NCBI GenBank assembly: GCA_030765065.1 | Contig: CM060975.1 | Coordinates: forward strand, 165,326,993-165,390,992 | From: Deroplatys truncata | Taxonomy: Eukaryota; Arthropoda; Insecta; Mantodea; Mantidae | Direction: 5' to 3' | DNA: 64,000 bases | In this document: piece after piece, positions 12,305-23,687 of the stretch | Numbering within the stretch: the first letter of the stretch is position 1 | Layout: each line of letters begins with the position of its first letter | Program-made: the position numbers and the translations under genes | Notes under the pieces: generated by a model | Databases searched by the model: none | Told to the model about the DNA's origin: nothing | Seen by the model: only the letters and a program-made list of their open reading frames with translations

Positions 12305-12612
12305 CGAGGTGTGGCGGACAGTTAGCCTTCTAGGTCTCATCCCTGGAACCACCGGCTTCGTCGTGTTCACAGAGATCCTAGTGCACAACAACTGGATCTT
12401 CTGCTTCGTGTCATGCAGATGGCATTAGGGTGCCGCCCAGTCTAACTGCTGCTTTTATATAGAAAGGCGGAGTTAGCCTTCCAGGTCTCATCCCGTAACC
12501 ATGCCATCTTGCTTCGTCACGTGTCCACAGAGACCCTAACGCATAGCAGCCGGTCTTCTGCTTCGTGCCATGCAGATGACATTAGGGTGTCGTCCAGTTG
12601 CTTTGATAGATG
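12305..12612. repeat. Two-copy tandem repeat, ~152-bp period
   Basis: Two imperfect units begin GTTAGCCTTCTAGGTCTCAT (near 12,319) and GTTAGCCTTCCAGGTCTCAT (near 12,471). Both continue through TTCTGCTTCGTG, CATGCAGATG and CATTAGGGTG. The units are much richer in G+C than the flanks. It could be a short satellite or part of a transposon leader. Confidence 0.8.
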
Positions 12613-12699
12613 GCACAGCATTTGCCAATACCACCTATTTCTTAATTTTTACTGTTGTTTTAGAGGTGGAGCTTTGGGTCGTGGTATTACATAACCAAT

Positions 12700-12840
12700 C
12701 CAGTATTTACCTTAGCGGCTGAGGGAGACCACGAAAAAACCTCAGATTAGTCGGCCTATGGGATTTGAACGGGACCTAATTTAATGTAACTCTAAAAAAT
12801 AAACAACTTTGCTAACCAACGTCCGACTGTGAAAGCTACA
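12700..12840 (-). mobile_element. Relic of a tRNA-derived SINE head
   Basis: The minus strand reads GTTGGTTAGCAAAGTTG (A-box-like), then CCGTTCAAATCCCATAGG (B-box-like), spaced as in a tRNA gene with an insertion. It is strongly diverged and no tail is visible. Confidence 0.4.
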
Positions 12841-13790
12841 ATTGGGCTCCAGGGCAACCGGTTAACTATATGAACGGATAAAAGAATGAAGTTAACGATA
12901 ATGAAATAATCGATAATGTTTTAAACTATTCCATGCACCACATTTGACATACATGGGAACAATTGAACGACATCACAATTAATGTGCAATGCATATTTGT
13001 TTTCTTTGGAAAGTATGAGTTATTTCCACTCTTTTAGACAAGCCAAAAAAATTTCCAGTACTTATGTTAAAGCTAATAATTCTTTTCCATGTCAGTCTTG
13101 ATTACTTCTCTTCAAGTTTTTCATCAACTTTGGTTATTTGTATTCAAGTTCTTTATTTTATTTTTTATCTTTATTAAAGCGTAACTGCGAACTCCATACA
13201 ATACCTTGCGAATATATTTTAACCGGAAAATTTTTTAGTTAAGTTCACGAATAAAATCAAATTTCTTTTGAATGAGTCTCACAATAGGTTATTATCCATG
13301 TTAATTATTATTCTTGTGAGACTGATTATCTTTGAATTATTAGTTTTGAAAAGCGCATTTACATCCATTTGGAAAAACTGTATTAGGTTATATAGATATC
13401 GTAATGTTGAGCATATATTTTCTGTGTAAGCATTTTTAAGAAGGATTTGAAAATAAGATTCAGTGATAATAGAAATACAATAGCACGACTCGTCCTCGAA
13501 CCTTGGAATTTCGGCTTACCATGCTTACGCTCCATCTTCAAGACTATCTCCATTACTCAAAAGTGCCTATTTGGTAATTATTCCTTTAGACAGAGGATGC
13601 TCGAGAGACTTCCTTTTCAAGATAAAAGTCATATTCTTAATACAATCTTTCTTAATAGCACATCATTGGAATGAGCAATTCTTTCAGTTAACTTTAATAG
13701 CTACTGTCTGTTTTTTTCTTATAATAGCCACATATAACGAAGTCATACATATGTTAAGTATTGTGAATCAATCCAACATAGGATAGGACG
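12841..13790. other. AT-rich non-coding stretch, nothing recognised
   Basis: No supported gene or repeat was found. Confidence 0.5.
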
Positions 13791-14300
13791 ACCCGTTTTC
13801 CCAAGTCGTCAGACGAATGGTGGAATGGTTTGTTTCAGCCCCAGGATTTCGTTCCTCCGTTTCGTTCCATTCATCATTTCATTCGCCCTTCGTCCCGTTG
13901 GTCTCTTTCAGGGTCGGAACTGTCAACGATGGTGTTTCGGTGCAGCGTAGCATGAGAAATTATTGCTCTTTGTAACTCTCTCCGTCCCTCGGCTTTCGAC
14001 TGGTTCCTGAGGAACTCTTTTGAGGGGCGTTGGGCTCCCCTCTGTGTTGGGCGGGGTCACCGATCTCTGTATCGTCTACCGGGGTGTCTACATCTGGAAG
14101 CTTAAGGATCCTATTATTGCTGTACCGTCACTCCGAGATCCGACCTTGGTGTCTCCTCTCACCTCATCCTTCCTCGCGGGGACGCCCCCTCTTGTGGCAT
14201 AGCACAATATCCACTCTGGATCGGTGCCGAGTCCCCTCTGTCACAGAAGACTGCTTGTCGACTCCATCACTGCTTGCATTTAGAACTCTACAGATAAATG
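13791..14300. other. GC-rich island of unknown origin
   Basis: This pyrimidine-rich, GC-rich block stands out sharply from AT-rich flanks. Open frames of 60-150 codons on both strands reflect the low stop density of such DNA, and none shows a recognisable motif. It may be the 5' leader of a degenerate LINE or an exapted fragment. Confidence 0.4.
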
Positions 14301-14443
14301 CCAAAATCACCCCACCATATAATTGGAAAGGATGTGATAAACTTTTCCCCCGCATTCTTAAAACTGTCGTTAATTTTGTTGAAGTAAGGTGTAAAGTTGT
14401 AAAGAAGTCGAATTTAGCACTTTTTGGCGGCTTTTGCCTGTAG

Positions 14444-15755
14444 AAGCGAAACCTTCTTAGCATAAAGTTTGCTGAAAGATTAACAAAACATCCGTCGTAA
14501 ATGAAGAATGTAAATTTTATTTCCCTTCGTCTCTCTATTGTTCTCTCTCTCGTACCGCTTAACATTAATTTCAGGATCACTTTTTGAAAGAAACTACTTA
14601 TGTTTCTTGTGAACATTCGTTTTTGAAAGTATTAGTGATGATCTAGCAGTGGTGTAGCAGGAAACTTTCTGACTCCATTAGAATGACTGCCCTTTAGAAG
14701 CACAACGGTTATAACTGCCACACTTTCACGATCTCAGTTGCGCTTTCGGAGGTCACATCAGAACTAGATTAATGTCGATGTTGTCGTGATATGCTAACTC
14801 GAAAGAATTTACTTTAACACTTTGTGAGAGCGGTAAATCTGATGTTCCACCGGATATATAACTGGATGTCTGAGACTGCAAAGCTGCCCTTCACTCCTCA
14901 AGAAAATTGCCCGTTATTACGTTTAAAAAGAATATTAAGACATTTCACAGAGCAGTGAACGATGCACGGATTCCATTTTGGGATACCTCGTCTAGAAATG
15001 TGAAGGCTGTCGAAAGAGAGAGTGAGTTTCTGTTTGTATTGACCCGTATCGAGCAGAGGCCACCGTGTATTTAGAGGCTTTCAGTTCTATTGTGCAAACA
15101 AAGTATAAAATGATTGCCCTCGCTTTGATTTCAGAGGCAAGAGACAAACAACTGAGCTTTGATCGAGCCAAGAAAAGAAAGCAAGATCATAAATCCACCA
15201 TATTAGTAGGGTTCGTATTTTGTGGAAATAGCCTAATGGTGAAAGAAGTTACAAGATGATATTTTTGGAATGTTTCTTGTCTTTGAATGGGAAAGCAATA
15301 TATTCAATTTTGTATTTCAGTTCATAGCATTTGTTTCGCTTACTTATTTCTAGTGAGGAATCGAATTCCATGCACAAGATTTTAAGATAATCGCAACATG
15401 AACTTGTCGTAATGGAGGAAAAGTCATTATGTTGTTGCATTTTTTGTTTTAGAAGCTTTTAACGCCCGTCCTTGCTACATACGGTACATAGGCGATGAAA
15501 CTGGTCACACATACAATGAAATTATATTTGGAAAAGGATTTTTTGGAGGGGGGAGAAAACGTTCTAGGTGTGTGTATTGTTGCGTGTAATACCCTCATTT
15601 AGAGTGTAATTTCTATTTTCGCTTAAGACAACGAAGTTTAATGATCCATGCTTTACTGAAATATTACGTCATGCTATCTATAATCTTGGCTGATAACATG
15701 GCAATGGTAGTCTTAATATAGCCAATGGTGAATCGTTTCCTAAATTTAACGCAGT
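14444..15755. other. Non-coding, nothing recognised
   Basis: No supported gene was found, only scattered short frames. Confidence 0.5.
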
Positions 15756-15797
15756 AATTATTATTATTATTATTATTATTATTTATTTATTTATTTT
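15756..15797. repeat. (ATT)n/(ATTT)n microsatellite
   Basis: About eight ATT units are followed by four ATTT units. Confidence 0.95.
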
Positions 15798-16795
15798 AGT
15801 ATTTTACTATATTAGCCAGTTGCCTAGGCAGTAGATTTCTGTAAAAGCCCACAGTAATATTGGAAGCGCTTACCAATGTCTTTGTGGCAGTGAACAGACA
15901 GTGCAACATTTATTATTTGACTGTTCGATATTTGAAATTAAAATATATTTCTTTATTAATCACTTATTTTATTATAATAATCCATTTTGTACACATCTGT
16001 ATAATTTATTTAAAACAATGTTGTTGTAACATATACATTAAGTTATACATATATTAAGTTTCCTTTTATGGAAGAGAAAATACTGAAAATATACAGCACT
16101 TCATAGAGAAAGTTAGTATTGGCGTCAAACCACGCATACGTTGTGTAAGCATTTAAAAGTACAAAATACGCGCGTAGGAAGTAATTATTGAAAATAAATT
16201 TCCTTTTGTATCAATCCGAGTTATTAAAATATAATGCATAGTCGCTGTATTTTACTTCCGTTCGCACAGGGAAGCACGGGCAGAATGCAGTTATTATTGC
16301 GGTCAACATGCCGACCGCTTAGGCGTTTTTTGAGAGTCTGGGGGTTTACTTTAGTGGTATCGAAATATTTCATGGAGTTAGTGGATCCCATAGTGAAACG
16401 GTAGTGACGATTCAGCGAGTAATGCCTGTTTATGCTTGCGATCATCACATTTTCTGCAACCATCGAAAAAAATAATCTTCTCAGTTATTAATTATAAAAT
16501 ATTTGTTGATTTCTAGTGTTAATTGGACACGATGTTCTCTCGTTATATAATTATTTAGCATGTCCTGCTAACGAACTTATTACAAAATGGAAAGAAAATG
16601 AAGTAAAGCTTTCTTACACGATGGTTATTAAAGTATTTTGGTATTGGTATCCCAGAAGTATCGTAGTGATATAAGCAACATCTATTCTCTTTTGTTCTGC
16701 TGTGTCTTAGTTGTTAAATCGTAACAAAATTCAAAGGCTTCTTCGCAAGTGTGTTATTTTATAACTCCAATGTTTTTGTATTCTAGTACACAATA
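15798..16795. other. AT-rich non-coding stretch, nothing recognised
   Basis: No supported gene or repeat was found. Confidence 0.5.
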
Positions 16796-17030
16796 AGAAT
16801 AATAATACTCCCGTGGCGCTACAGCCCATGAAGGGCCTACAACTGCCAAATCTACTGCCGGCCTCACGCCGACGTATAATCCCTCATAAAAGAATCTTGG
16901 GCCAGGATTCGAAAGAATGAATCACGTACACGTGTTTGTTCATTCCTAGCCAGTGGAGGGCAGAGCCAGAGCTTTTGTGGGGTCAGGGTGCTTATCTAAT
17001 AAAGCATGAAGCGACCGACCAGTTTTTGAC
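16796..17030 (+). mobile_element. SINE-like repeat
   Basis: It contains CCCGTGGCGCTACAGCCCAT followed by GAAGGGCC and a GC-rich body. I recognise a GTGGCGCTACAGCCC-type core as common in insect SINE-like repeats. Edges are approximate and no target duplication was verified. Confidence 0.5.
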
Positions 17031-17727
17031 TTCTATGTTCTACATTGCTATTTTAACGCAGTTACTCTTTAGGATAGTAGTCTGCACTGATAGAAACTTA
17101 ATTTAAGACACGATGTTTCTGTAATTAATCACGTACTTGTTTTTATAATTAAAGGGGACCAAGGAAGAAAGAACTGTGCTTTTTAGCACAGGGAATTTAT
17201 GCAACTTAAATATGTCAGGCGACCGTTTGTTAGCCTAATTAAGGACAATATTGTTGCTAGGATGCTTGGTTTAGCAATCGTTACAACTCAATTGTGTTTA
17301 AATACGTAAAAAATTAAATTGCATCATATCATATTCACTTTTCGCTTTTGACAAACAAATGTTATCAACAAACCTTAAGATAGTGATGGCCGTAGTAATG
17401 GAAGTAGTTTAAGAGCATACTACTCCAGCGTTTAATAGCACCTTAGCAGGTTAATGACAGCATTTCTTACTTCCTAAGCTTGCATTCCTGGAAATAATAA
17501 GAAAGTGTATGACAGACGTAAAAACAATGTTTTGCTTACATTCGGTTATAATAAGCTATTGAATTACAAAATTAATGTTTGGTTTATCCCATAAAATGAG
17601 AGATGTTTAGTTAACTAAACAATTCCATCGTATACTTTTCGAATATTGTAAAATCTGAAGATTTAAAACAAGCTTCTTCATTTTTGTAGAATTCGGAAAG
17701 AAAAAAGATTTGAACATTTGTCTGTAT
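17031..17727. other. AT-rich non-coding stretch, nothing recognised
   Basis: No supported gene or repeat was found. Confidence 0.5.
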
Positions 17728-17800
17728 TTGAACCTCCGTACTTAAGTCTCAGAAACCGACGTTGTCTACTAAAGAGCTATTGTGTTGTCCAGCTTGGAGC
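17728..17800 (-). mobile_element. Relic of a tRNA-derived SINE head
   Basis: The minus strand reads AATAGCTCTTTAGTAGACAA (A-box-like), then TACGGAGGTTCAAATAC (B-box-like), about 45 bases apart. It is degenerate and no 3' body is defined. Confidence 0.35.
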
Positions 17801-18198
17801 TTTCACACTACTACATCTGACGCTTGGGAGACTTGTTTTTAGGCTATCTCAGGTATTGGAAATTCATAAACAGCACTAATTCGCGTGTCATGCTTAAAAT
17901 ATAGTACAGGTTAAATGGGACGCACTGTTGCTACATACTCCACGTAGGTTCGTAATTTTGGCGCCCAACTGTAATGGACCAGATTATTTCATATCTTCGG
18001 AATGATACATCACCAAATAGTGAAATATCTGCGCTGTTATTTAAGGCAATTGTAAGACATTTAATTTTCACCTGCATTTTATGTCTCCTCCTTGTATTTT
18101 TAGTATTTCTAAATATGACTTACAATATGGGAATATATGTTATCAAATAAATACGGAGATATAAAATCATAAAGACTATAATTTGGTAGGTTATCATC

Positions 18199-18204
18199 AA
18201 TATT
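18199..18204. repeat. 6-bp target-site duplication AATATT, left
   Basis: AATATT lies directly outside the first AG of the palindromic element and recurs directly outside the terminal CT at 35861-35866. Polintons make 6-bp duplications. AATATT is its own reverse complement, so these six bases could equally be an extension of the inverted repeat. The next base outward differs on the two sides. Confidence 0.7.
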
Positions 18205-18242
18205 AGTAGGGTATAAAGGACAGATCTGGCGCAGCTTTTTGC

Positions 18243-19170
18243 GTTTATATGGGGAAAGATAGGGAAAACGAGGGTATATGCGGAGGTTCACGGAGGAAAA
18301 TGCGTTTATATGGGGAAGATAGGGACTACGAGGATCGATGCTAGGCCAAGTCATGGGTTGAAGGACTGGGGATGTGTTTTATATGAGAGATACGGGGAAT
18401 ACGAGGAGAAGTGTTGGACTAGATAGGGGTTGAGATATGGAATATGCATTTATATGGGAAAGATAAGGAAAACGTGAACAGAGGCTAGGATAGACAGGTG
18501 CTGAAGCAGGGGGAATATGAACATATTTACAGGAGAGATAGGGGATACGTGGAGAGGTACTAGACTATTCAGGGTTTGAAGGGTAGAGTATGACTTTTTA
18601 TATGAAGAGACGAGGAAAACGAGGGTATATGCTAGGTTGAGAGAACCTTCAAGGAGGGAAAAATGCGCTTATATGGGAAAGGATAGGGAAAACGAGGGTA
18701 GATGCGACAGTTCAAGGAGGAAAATGCGTTTATAGGGGAGAGATAGGGAATACGAGGGCTGATGCTAGGCTAGTCAGATGCTAAAGGAGGGAGGGATACG
18801 CTTTATACGAGAGAGATAGGGAATACAAGGAAAGATGTTATACTAAACAGGACTTGAAGGGTAGAATATGGTGTTTTATATGAGCGAGATAGTGAACCGA
18901 GGAGAGGTATTAGGCTAGGAGTTTTGAATGATAGAGTAGGCGTTTATATGCGAGAGATAGGGAATACGAGGGTCGATGCTAGGCTAGACAGGGTTGAAGT
19001 AGGGAATGCGTCTTATATGAGAGAGGTAGGGGAATATGAGGAGAGGTCCTAGTCTAGACGTGTCGAGGAGCAGAGTATACGTTTATATGGGAGAAATATG
19101 GAAAACGGTAGAGATACAAGGATAAGCAGGGGTTGAAGGAGGAGGAATGTAGGTTTATACGGTAATATAG
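18243..19170. repeat. Subterminal ~70-bp tandem repeats, left end
   Basis: About 14 imperfect units of 61-75 bp. Each starts near TTTATATGGGAGAGATAGGG, continues with an AAACGAGG/ATACGAGG block and a variable tail (often GCTAGGCTAGACAGG and GTTGAAGGAGGG), and ends AATGCG. Such subterminal repeats are known in Polinton inverted repeats. They could bind replication or integration proteins. The spacers are not unique sequence of constant length, so this is not a CRISPR array. Confidence 0.9.
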
Positions 19171-19380
19171 GAGTAATTCGATTATAAAACTTTTATCGTC
19201 CAACGTTACAACACTTTTATATACTTTTTCTAAACCTTACAAACTTTTTATATGTTAAACATTAGCGCGCGAGGCGGCGAGGGACAAACTGTATATCGGT
19301 TTACAGTGAAGTATACGTCCTAACCTATGCCCACCTTGTATGTTCTGCATCTTCTCATTGTCTATTCATTCCTAACATAA

Positions 19381-19590
19381 TCACGTAACAGACGTAACCA
19401 ACAAACGTAACCACGTAACAAGACGTAACATAACGGTACGACAAGACGTCATACTAAGCAACATAAGCACGTAACCACGCAACATCACGTGACATCTCGT
19501 AACCAGAAACGTTACACGACGTAACAACACGTAGCAACTATGTAACCAAGTAACAAAACGTAAGAACAACACGTAACCAATCCATTGCTA
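19381..19590. promoter_or_regulatory. Cluster of ACGTAAC motifs, left arm
   Basis: Within ~210 bp the core ACGTAA (TTACGT on the other strand) occurs at least nine times, with further one-mismatch copies at irregular 10-25-bp spacing. It lies between the polymerase poly(A) region and the terminal repeats and is mirrored at 34475-34684. Dense short-motif clusters often serve as enhancers or replication origins. The role here is inference. Confidence 0.7.
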
Positions 19591-19823
19591 AGGCGATCTA
19601 AACTAATTCATCCTTCATAACTTAAGACAATAAGTACGAGAACCTAGCCTAGATTAACCCGGCCAATCCTAAACGTTCCTCTCATCATCCTTTCTAGTCA
19701 GGCATCGACTAACCTAATCTGGCTAACCAAAGATAACCTCAACTTTCTTTTAGTGAAATTGCGATGTTTTATTCAGGTTTTATTATTCGAGAGTTTTAAT
19801 TGAAAAGTTTACGCCAACATACC

Positions 19824-19829
19824 TTTATT
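19824..19829 (-). terminator. Polyadenylation signal for left polymerase gene
   Basis: AATAAA on the minus strand, about 205 bases past the stop codon. Two further AATAAA copies lie just beyond (near 19768-19784). The mirror site is at 34236-34241. Confidence 0.6.
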
Positions 19830-20033
19830 TTAGTTCCTTGTAGATGTCTCTCCCCTTTTATCTAGGCTTGAGACTAGCACTAGGATTACTCCTAATGGCA
19901 GGGTTACCACCTTCCCTTCCATCTTCTTCTTTCTTCATCAGGCGTCAGCTATCTGCATATACAGCACACAGATAACCTTCTTTTTTAAGATTGTAGACTC
20001 ACGAGAAACTCTTTATCTTTAACTTACATTCTT

Positions 20034-23000
20034 TTAAGCACTGTTTGTAATGGCGTAATGTCCATATGCATATGTCGTTATCCCATCCTCAGCAATAATT
20101 CTTTTATCATCAAACGGAGTCAATGCAATTTTATTCACTTGCACTGTAGCAAGAGCATGCTTTCGTGATAGGATCAGATTCATAGGTGTTCTGATGATTT
20201 CACAGGTTTTAAGACAGTCTGTATAGCTGTCAAACGAAATATGGTGCTTAATAGCGCTACGTTTTATACCTTTAATCTTTTTTATCATTGACCCTTGAAT
20301 ATCTAAGGCATACATCTTAGGACGTAGTCCAACAAAGCGTAGGATGATTTTGCTATTAGCCTCATCTTTAAATTTTCCCAATACCTTCTTGTTCTGAGTA
20401 GAGTAACATATATGGTTGACAGGGTAATCAGCTGTATCGAGATGCTCAAGAAAACGTAACTTGTCCTGGTACACATCTTCAGTTGTAACACGATGAATGA
20501 ACGAATCAGTGTCCATATACATAAGCTTCAGGTTTTCAGCTCCATAATAAGGTAACAAAACGTCGTAATGATAGTTATACATTAATGTCTTGGAGATGTC
20601 CAACACACTCATACCAATGTATATAGGCTTGTTGAATACAATCTGTCGGGAGGCCATATGTACTGCAGCTAGATTATCAGCATATATCGTCCTGTCGATA
20701 AACGTTGGCTTAGCAATTAACTTTTCCAGAGTCTCCTCATTTGTCACCAGTCGTATATCCATACGGTTACGCAGGTTCTCCATAGTTTTTCCGAACATAG
20801 CATTGTTGAACAATTTGTAGAGATCCTTCTCAAAATCATTTCCAGCTTGTTGTCGTAGTCTGTTGTTAAATTCTACATACGGTTTTAACCATCGAGACTG
20901 TTGGAATTGTAGCACACGATGGATTTTTGTTAACCGTAGTCCATGATCAAGAGCTTGCTTCAAAGCCTTGTAATGCACTACATACTTCTTTCGAGGTCCT
21001 AGATGAGGTATCAGTTTCTTTGTAGATGCTTCCAATGGTTTCATACACTCTGGCAGGAAAGGTAGATCGTTGTGTAGATCGTGAAGTTCTGCAGGATACT
21101 CGATGTCGACTTCTAATATGTAGCCGTAAGGATCATCTTCTTGTAGTCTTTCTAAGTCAATTTTTTCAGGCGATACCCACTCAAATCCACCATAAGGGAG
21201 AGCGTGACACATTGCCCACCCATATTGGTTATTAGCGTCGTCATATGTGATAAATTGGGTTGGTCTCGACGGATCAAACTTCTCCATATATGTGTTATTA
21301 GCCTCTGCATAGCGGTGGGAAACTTGACATAAACCTCCTCTTATACCAGATTCCACCATGAGTAATTGATCATAATCCTGTAACAGTTCCAGCTTAATTC
21401 CAGTGTACAGTAACATAGCGTCCCATGTAAGACCTGGAGAGGTAAAATAATGTGCAGGATCAACTTTGTGTGTTTTGAGGGTTTGCTCTCTGAACGTCTC
21501 AAAGACATCAGCTAGGAGAAGTACATCCGAAGTTAAGTAGAGATCGCTGTACTCTCCCAGGTTTCTCACATTAAACAGCTCCCATACATTTTTAGCATGA
21601 TCGTAGTCAGCACCACTAATTTCTTCTTCATTTAATCTATTGTAGAAGGAGTCCTTAGGAGGTAAGCAGGTTTCGTTCAGGGCATCCCATGATGTAACAA
21701 AATCATATGGAAATACACCCTTACGGGTCATCAACTTCAATTTGTCTTCTCCAAAGTACTTTAGCGTTTCAGGATACGAGGTTAGATTTTTCACCAACTT
21801 ATCCAAGCTTGTACTGAGGAATCGGAAGCTATCCACAAATCGAAGCTTTATATCTCCTACATACTTGGTGAATGAGATATAGCTTTCTTCGGAGTTAGGA
21901 ATTACCTCCACACGTTCACTTGTGCAACCCAGCTCCTTAACAATGAAATGAGAGTCATATCCGCTAAGGTTATGCATGAAGACTGGTACATATTTAGGTG
22001 TTTTACAGGCTAAATTACATTCATTATGAAGACTTCCACGATATTCACCGCTGATGTGATCATGGTCGCGTACTTTATAGTTCTCTTCTGTAAAGGGTTT
22101 TCCACACAAGTAGCATGCTGAAGAAGACTCAAAATCCAACTGCTCTTGATCCGTAAGTTTCAGAGGCTTAGCAGATTTGTATATGTCCTCAATCATTTTT
22201 GCAAGAGATGTCAGGTACAGCATAAACTTCTGAGCAGCATCAGCACCACGATACACATAGGGTTGCTTAGGAAGACCAGTTTCGAGATGTTCAACACCAG
22301 ATGTAGGCTTCACGTAAACACAGAAGCTCATTGGTGTGTGCTCTTGATAAGGGATTGTATAGGAAGTTTCAGGATTGGGTATACACGTATGGCATGGAGT
22401 GAGAATACTCTCAAAATCAGCATAGATGACATAAGGTACTTTCAGCATCCTCTCAACATTTTTAAACTGTACAATTGCTTTCTCCTTTGTAGGCATAACT
22501 ACCCTTGCAACACCATGCTGATTACAGATGGTTGCATGTTCTTGTAGTTTTTCCAGTCCACTTCGTCCATTTCGATTATCAAAATGTGTAAAGCAACGCT
22601 TGCAGGTATATATCACTCCATCATGCTTAGTTTTCTGGCGTCGAACGAGCTTCTCAAAATTCTTTATATACACGTAGTGATGTTTTCCACTACTGTCATT
22701 CAATAGTAGCAGGTCGCGATGTTCAGGTAGTTCAATATCAACAACCTTTATCGGGTACAATTCATGCTTCTCATCCAACCCGAAAACGTTAATAGATATC
22801 TTGTTAAGCTTCTCAAATTTAGGTATTTGAGAAAGTGGAGTAGGGTAAGAAACGCAGCTGAAGTCGTACTTATCTTGAAGCTGCTTGTATTTGCTCACAC
22901 GTTGCGCATCCTTCTCAACGAATTTGGCCAATACAGAATACATGTAGCATTTCTCATCACTAAAGTTCTGAATGTTTATACACACTTTCCTTGCTTCAAC

Positions 23001-23687
23001 AGATGACGGTAGTGGTATGTAGCTACTTCCTCGCAACGGGTTGTACTTGTTGATACGAAGTCGAACTCCTTCCACAGTAAGCAAGGCCCAGCTGCTACCC
23101 TTAAGCTGAGAGTCCCCCATTTCAGTCACCAATTTCTTGAATTTCACTTCCAGCATAGAGTCCAGATCTGTTTCTAGGAAAACAGCTTGATTTCTGGTTT
23201 TAAATGTTTTGTCACAGGTTTCACCAATACTGTTAACAAATCGACACTCAGCCAGCAGATTAATTTTAACACTCTTATGAACGCTAAGCTCTTTATGCAC
23301 AGCCTGGATTATACGTTGTTTTGCCTCTTGCAGATACATATTTAGGTCCTTAGCTGATTCGCATCGTATAAAATACGATTTCAATCGTCCTTCGAATGAA
23401 GTTTCGTATTCTTTCATATCACAGTCCTCCATTGTTGACAGTAACTGATGTTTAGTTGGCTCCAATCTTCTTTTCTTCTGAGGGCTGCTTATTTCACATA
23501 TATCTTCGTGTCGCTGTCCCTTATAACCATCTTTGAAGGTTACATTACAATGTTTACATTTGAAGAGCTTCTTGCAGCTCATCTCGTGTCTTCTCTTGTC
23601 ATAACCTCGGAGGAACTTCTTCCCACATTTTCCGCATGCATATCCAGTAGCGCTTGGAATAATATCCTTATACGCTGAGTTATTCAT
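20034..23687 (-). CDS. Protein-primed family B DNA polymerase, left copy (intact)
   Basis: 1,217 residues. Family role: replicates the element's linear DNA from a terminal protein primer. Domains seen in order: two C2HC zinc fingers (C18/C21/H34/C38; C44/C47/H60/C64); a basic patch near 71-74; a region with C247 and H336/H337 that might be a Cys-His catalytic pair (speculative); a third zinc knuckle (C362/C365/H384/C388); Exo I D424/E426; an endonuclease VII/HNH-like insert (C525/C528, DHDH 541-544, H554, C557); Exo II Y577-D578; Exo III Y717-D721; motif A D817; motif B K958..NNAMFG 961-966; motif C D1059-T-D1061; KxY K1124-Y1126. All core catalytic residues are present. The start is the first ATG after a TATA box 150 bp upstream. 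It is read outward, towards the left terminus, without introns. The first ~400 residues could include a terminal-protein-like part, by analogy only. Confidence 0.93.
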   Translation of the reverse strand: MNNSAYKDIIPSATGYACGKCGKKFLRGYDKRRHEMSCKKLFKCKHCNVTFKDGYKGQRHEDICEISSPQKKRRLEPTKHQLLSTMEDCDMKEYETSFEGRLKSYFIRCESAKDLNMYLQEAKQRIIQAVHKELSVHKSVKINLLAECRFVNSIGETCDKTFKTRNQAVFLETDLDSMLEVKFKKLVTEMGDSQLKGSSWALLTVEGVRLRINKYNPLRGSSYIPLPSSVEARKVCINIQNFSDEKCYMYSVLAKFVEKDAQRVSKYKQLQDKYDFSCVSYPTPLSQIPKFEKLNKISINVFGLDEKHELYPIKVVDIELPEHRDLLLLNDSSGKHHYVYIKNFEKLVRRQKTKHDGVIYTCKRCFTHFDNRNGRSGLEKLQEHATICNQHGVARVVMPTKEKAIVQFKNVERMLKVPYVIYADFESILTPCHTCIPNPETSYTIPYQEHTPMSFCVYVKPTSGVEHLETGLPKQPYVYRGADAAQKFMLYLTSLAKMIEDIYKSAKPLKLTDQEQLDFESSSACYLCGKPFTEENYKVRDHDHISGEYRGSLHNECNLACKTPKYVPVFMHNLSGYDSHFIVKELGCTSERVEVIPNSEESYISFTKYVGDIKLRFVDSFRFLSTSLDKLVKNLTSYPETLKYFGEDKLKLMTRKGVFPYDFVTSWDALNETCLPPKDSFYNRLNEEEISGADYDHAKNVWELFNVRNLGEYSDLYLTSDVLLLADVFETFREQTLKTHKVDPAHYFTSPGLTWDAMLLYTGIKLELLQDYDQLLMVESGIRGGLCQVSHRYAEANNTYMEKFDPSRPTQFITYDDANNQYGWAMCHALPYGGFEWVSPEKIDLERLQEDDPYGYILEVDIEYPAELHDLHNDLPFLPECMKPLEASTKKLIPHLGPRKKYVVHYKALKQALDHGLRLTKIHRVLQFQQSRWLKPYVEFNNRLRQQAGNDFEKDLYKLFNNAMFGKTMENLRNRMDIRLVTNEETLEKLIAKPTFIDRTIYADNLAAVHMASRQIVFNKPIYIGMSVLDISKTLMYNYHYDVLLPYYGAENLKLMYMDTDSFIHRVTTEDVYQDKLRFLEHLDTADYPVNHICYSTQNKKVLGKFKDEANSKIILRFVGLRPKMYALDIQGSMIKKIKGIKRSAIKHHISFDSYTDCLKTCEIIRTPMNLILSRKHALATVQVNKIALTPFDDKRIIAEDGITTYAYGHYAITNSA

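Noticed and set aside
14164-14616. 150-codon minus-strand frame and overlapping 137-codon plus-strand frame
   Set aside because: They overlap in a GC-rich, stop-poor block and show no recognisable domain.
17940-17990. Primer-binding site TTGGCGCCCAAC as evidence of an LTR element
   Set aside because: There is no LTR immediately upstream and no second LTR or gag/pol remains nearby.
18243-19170. CRISPR-like array
   Set aside because: Units are diverged tandem repeats without constant short repeats separated by unique spacers, no cas genes are present, and the setting is eukaryotic.
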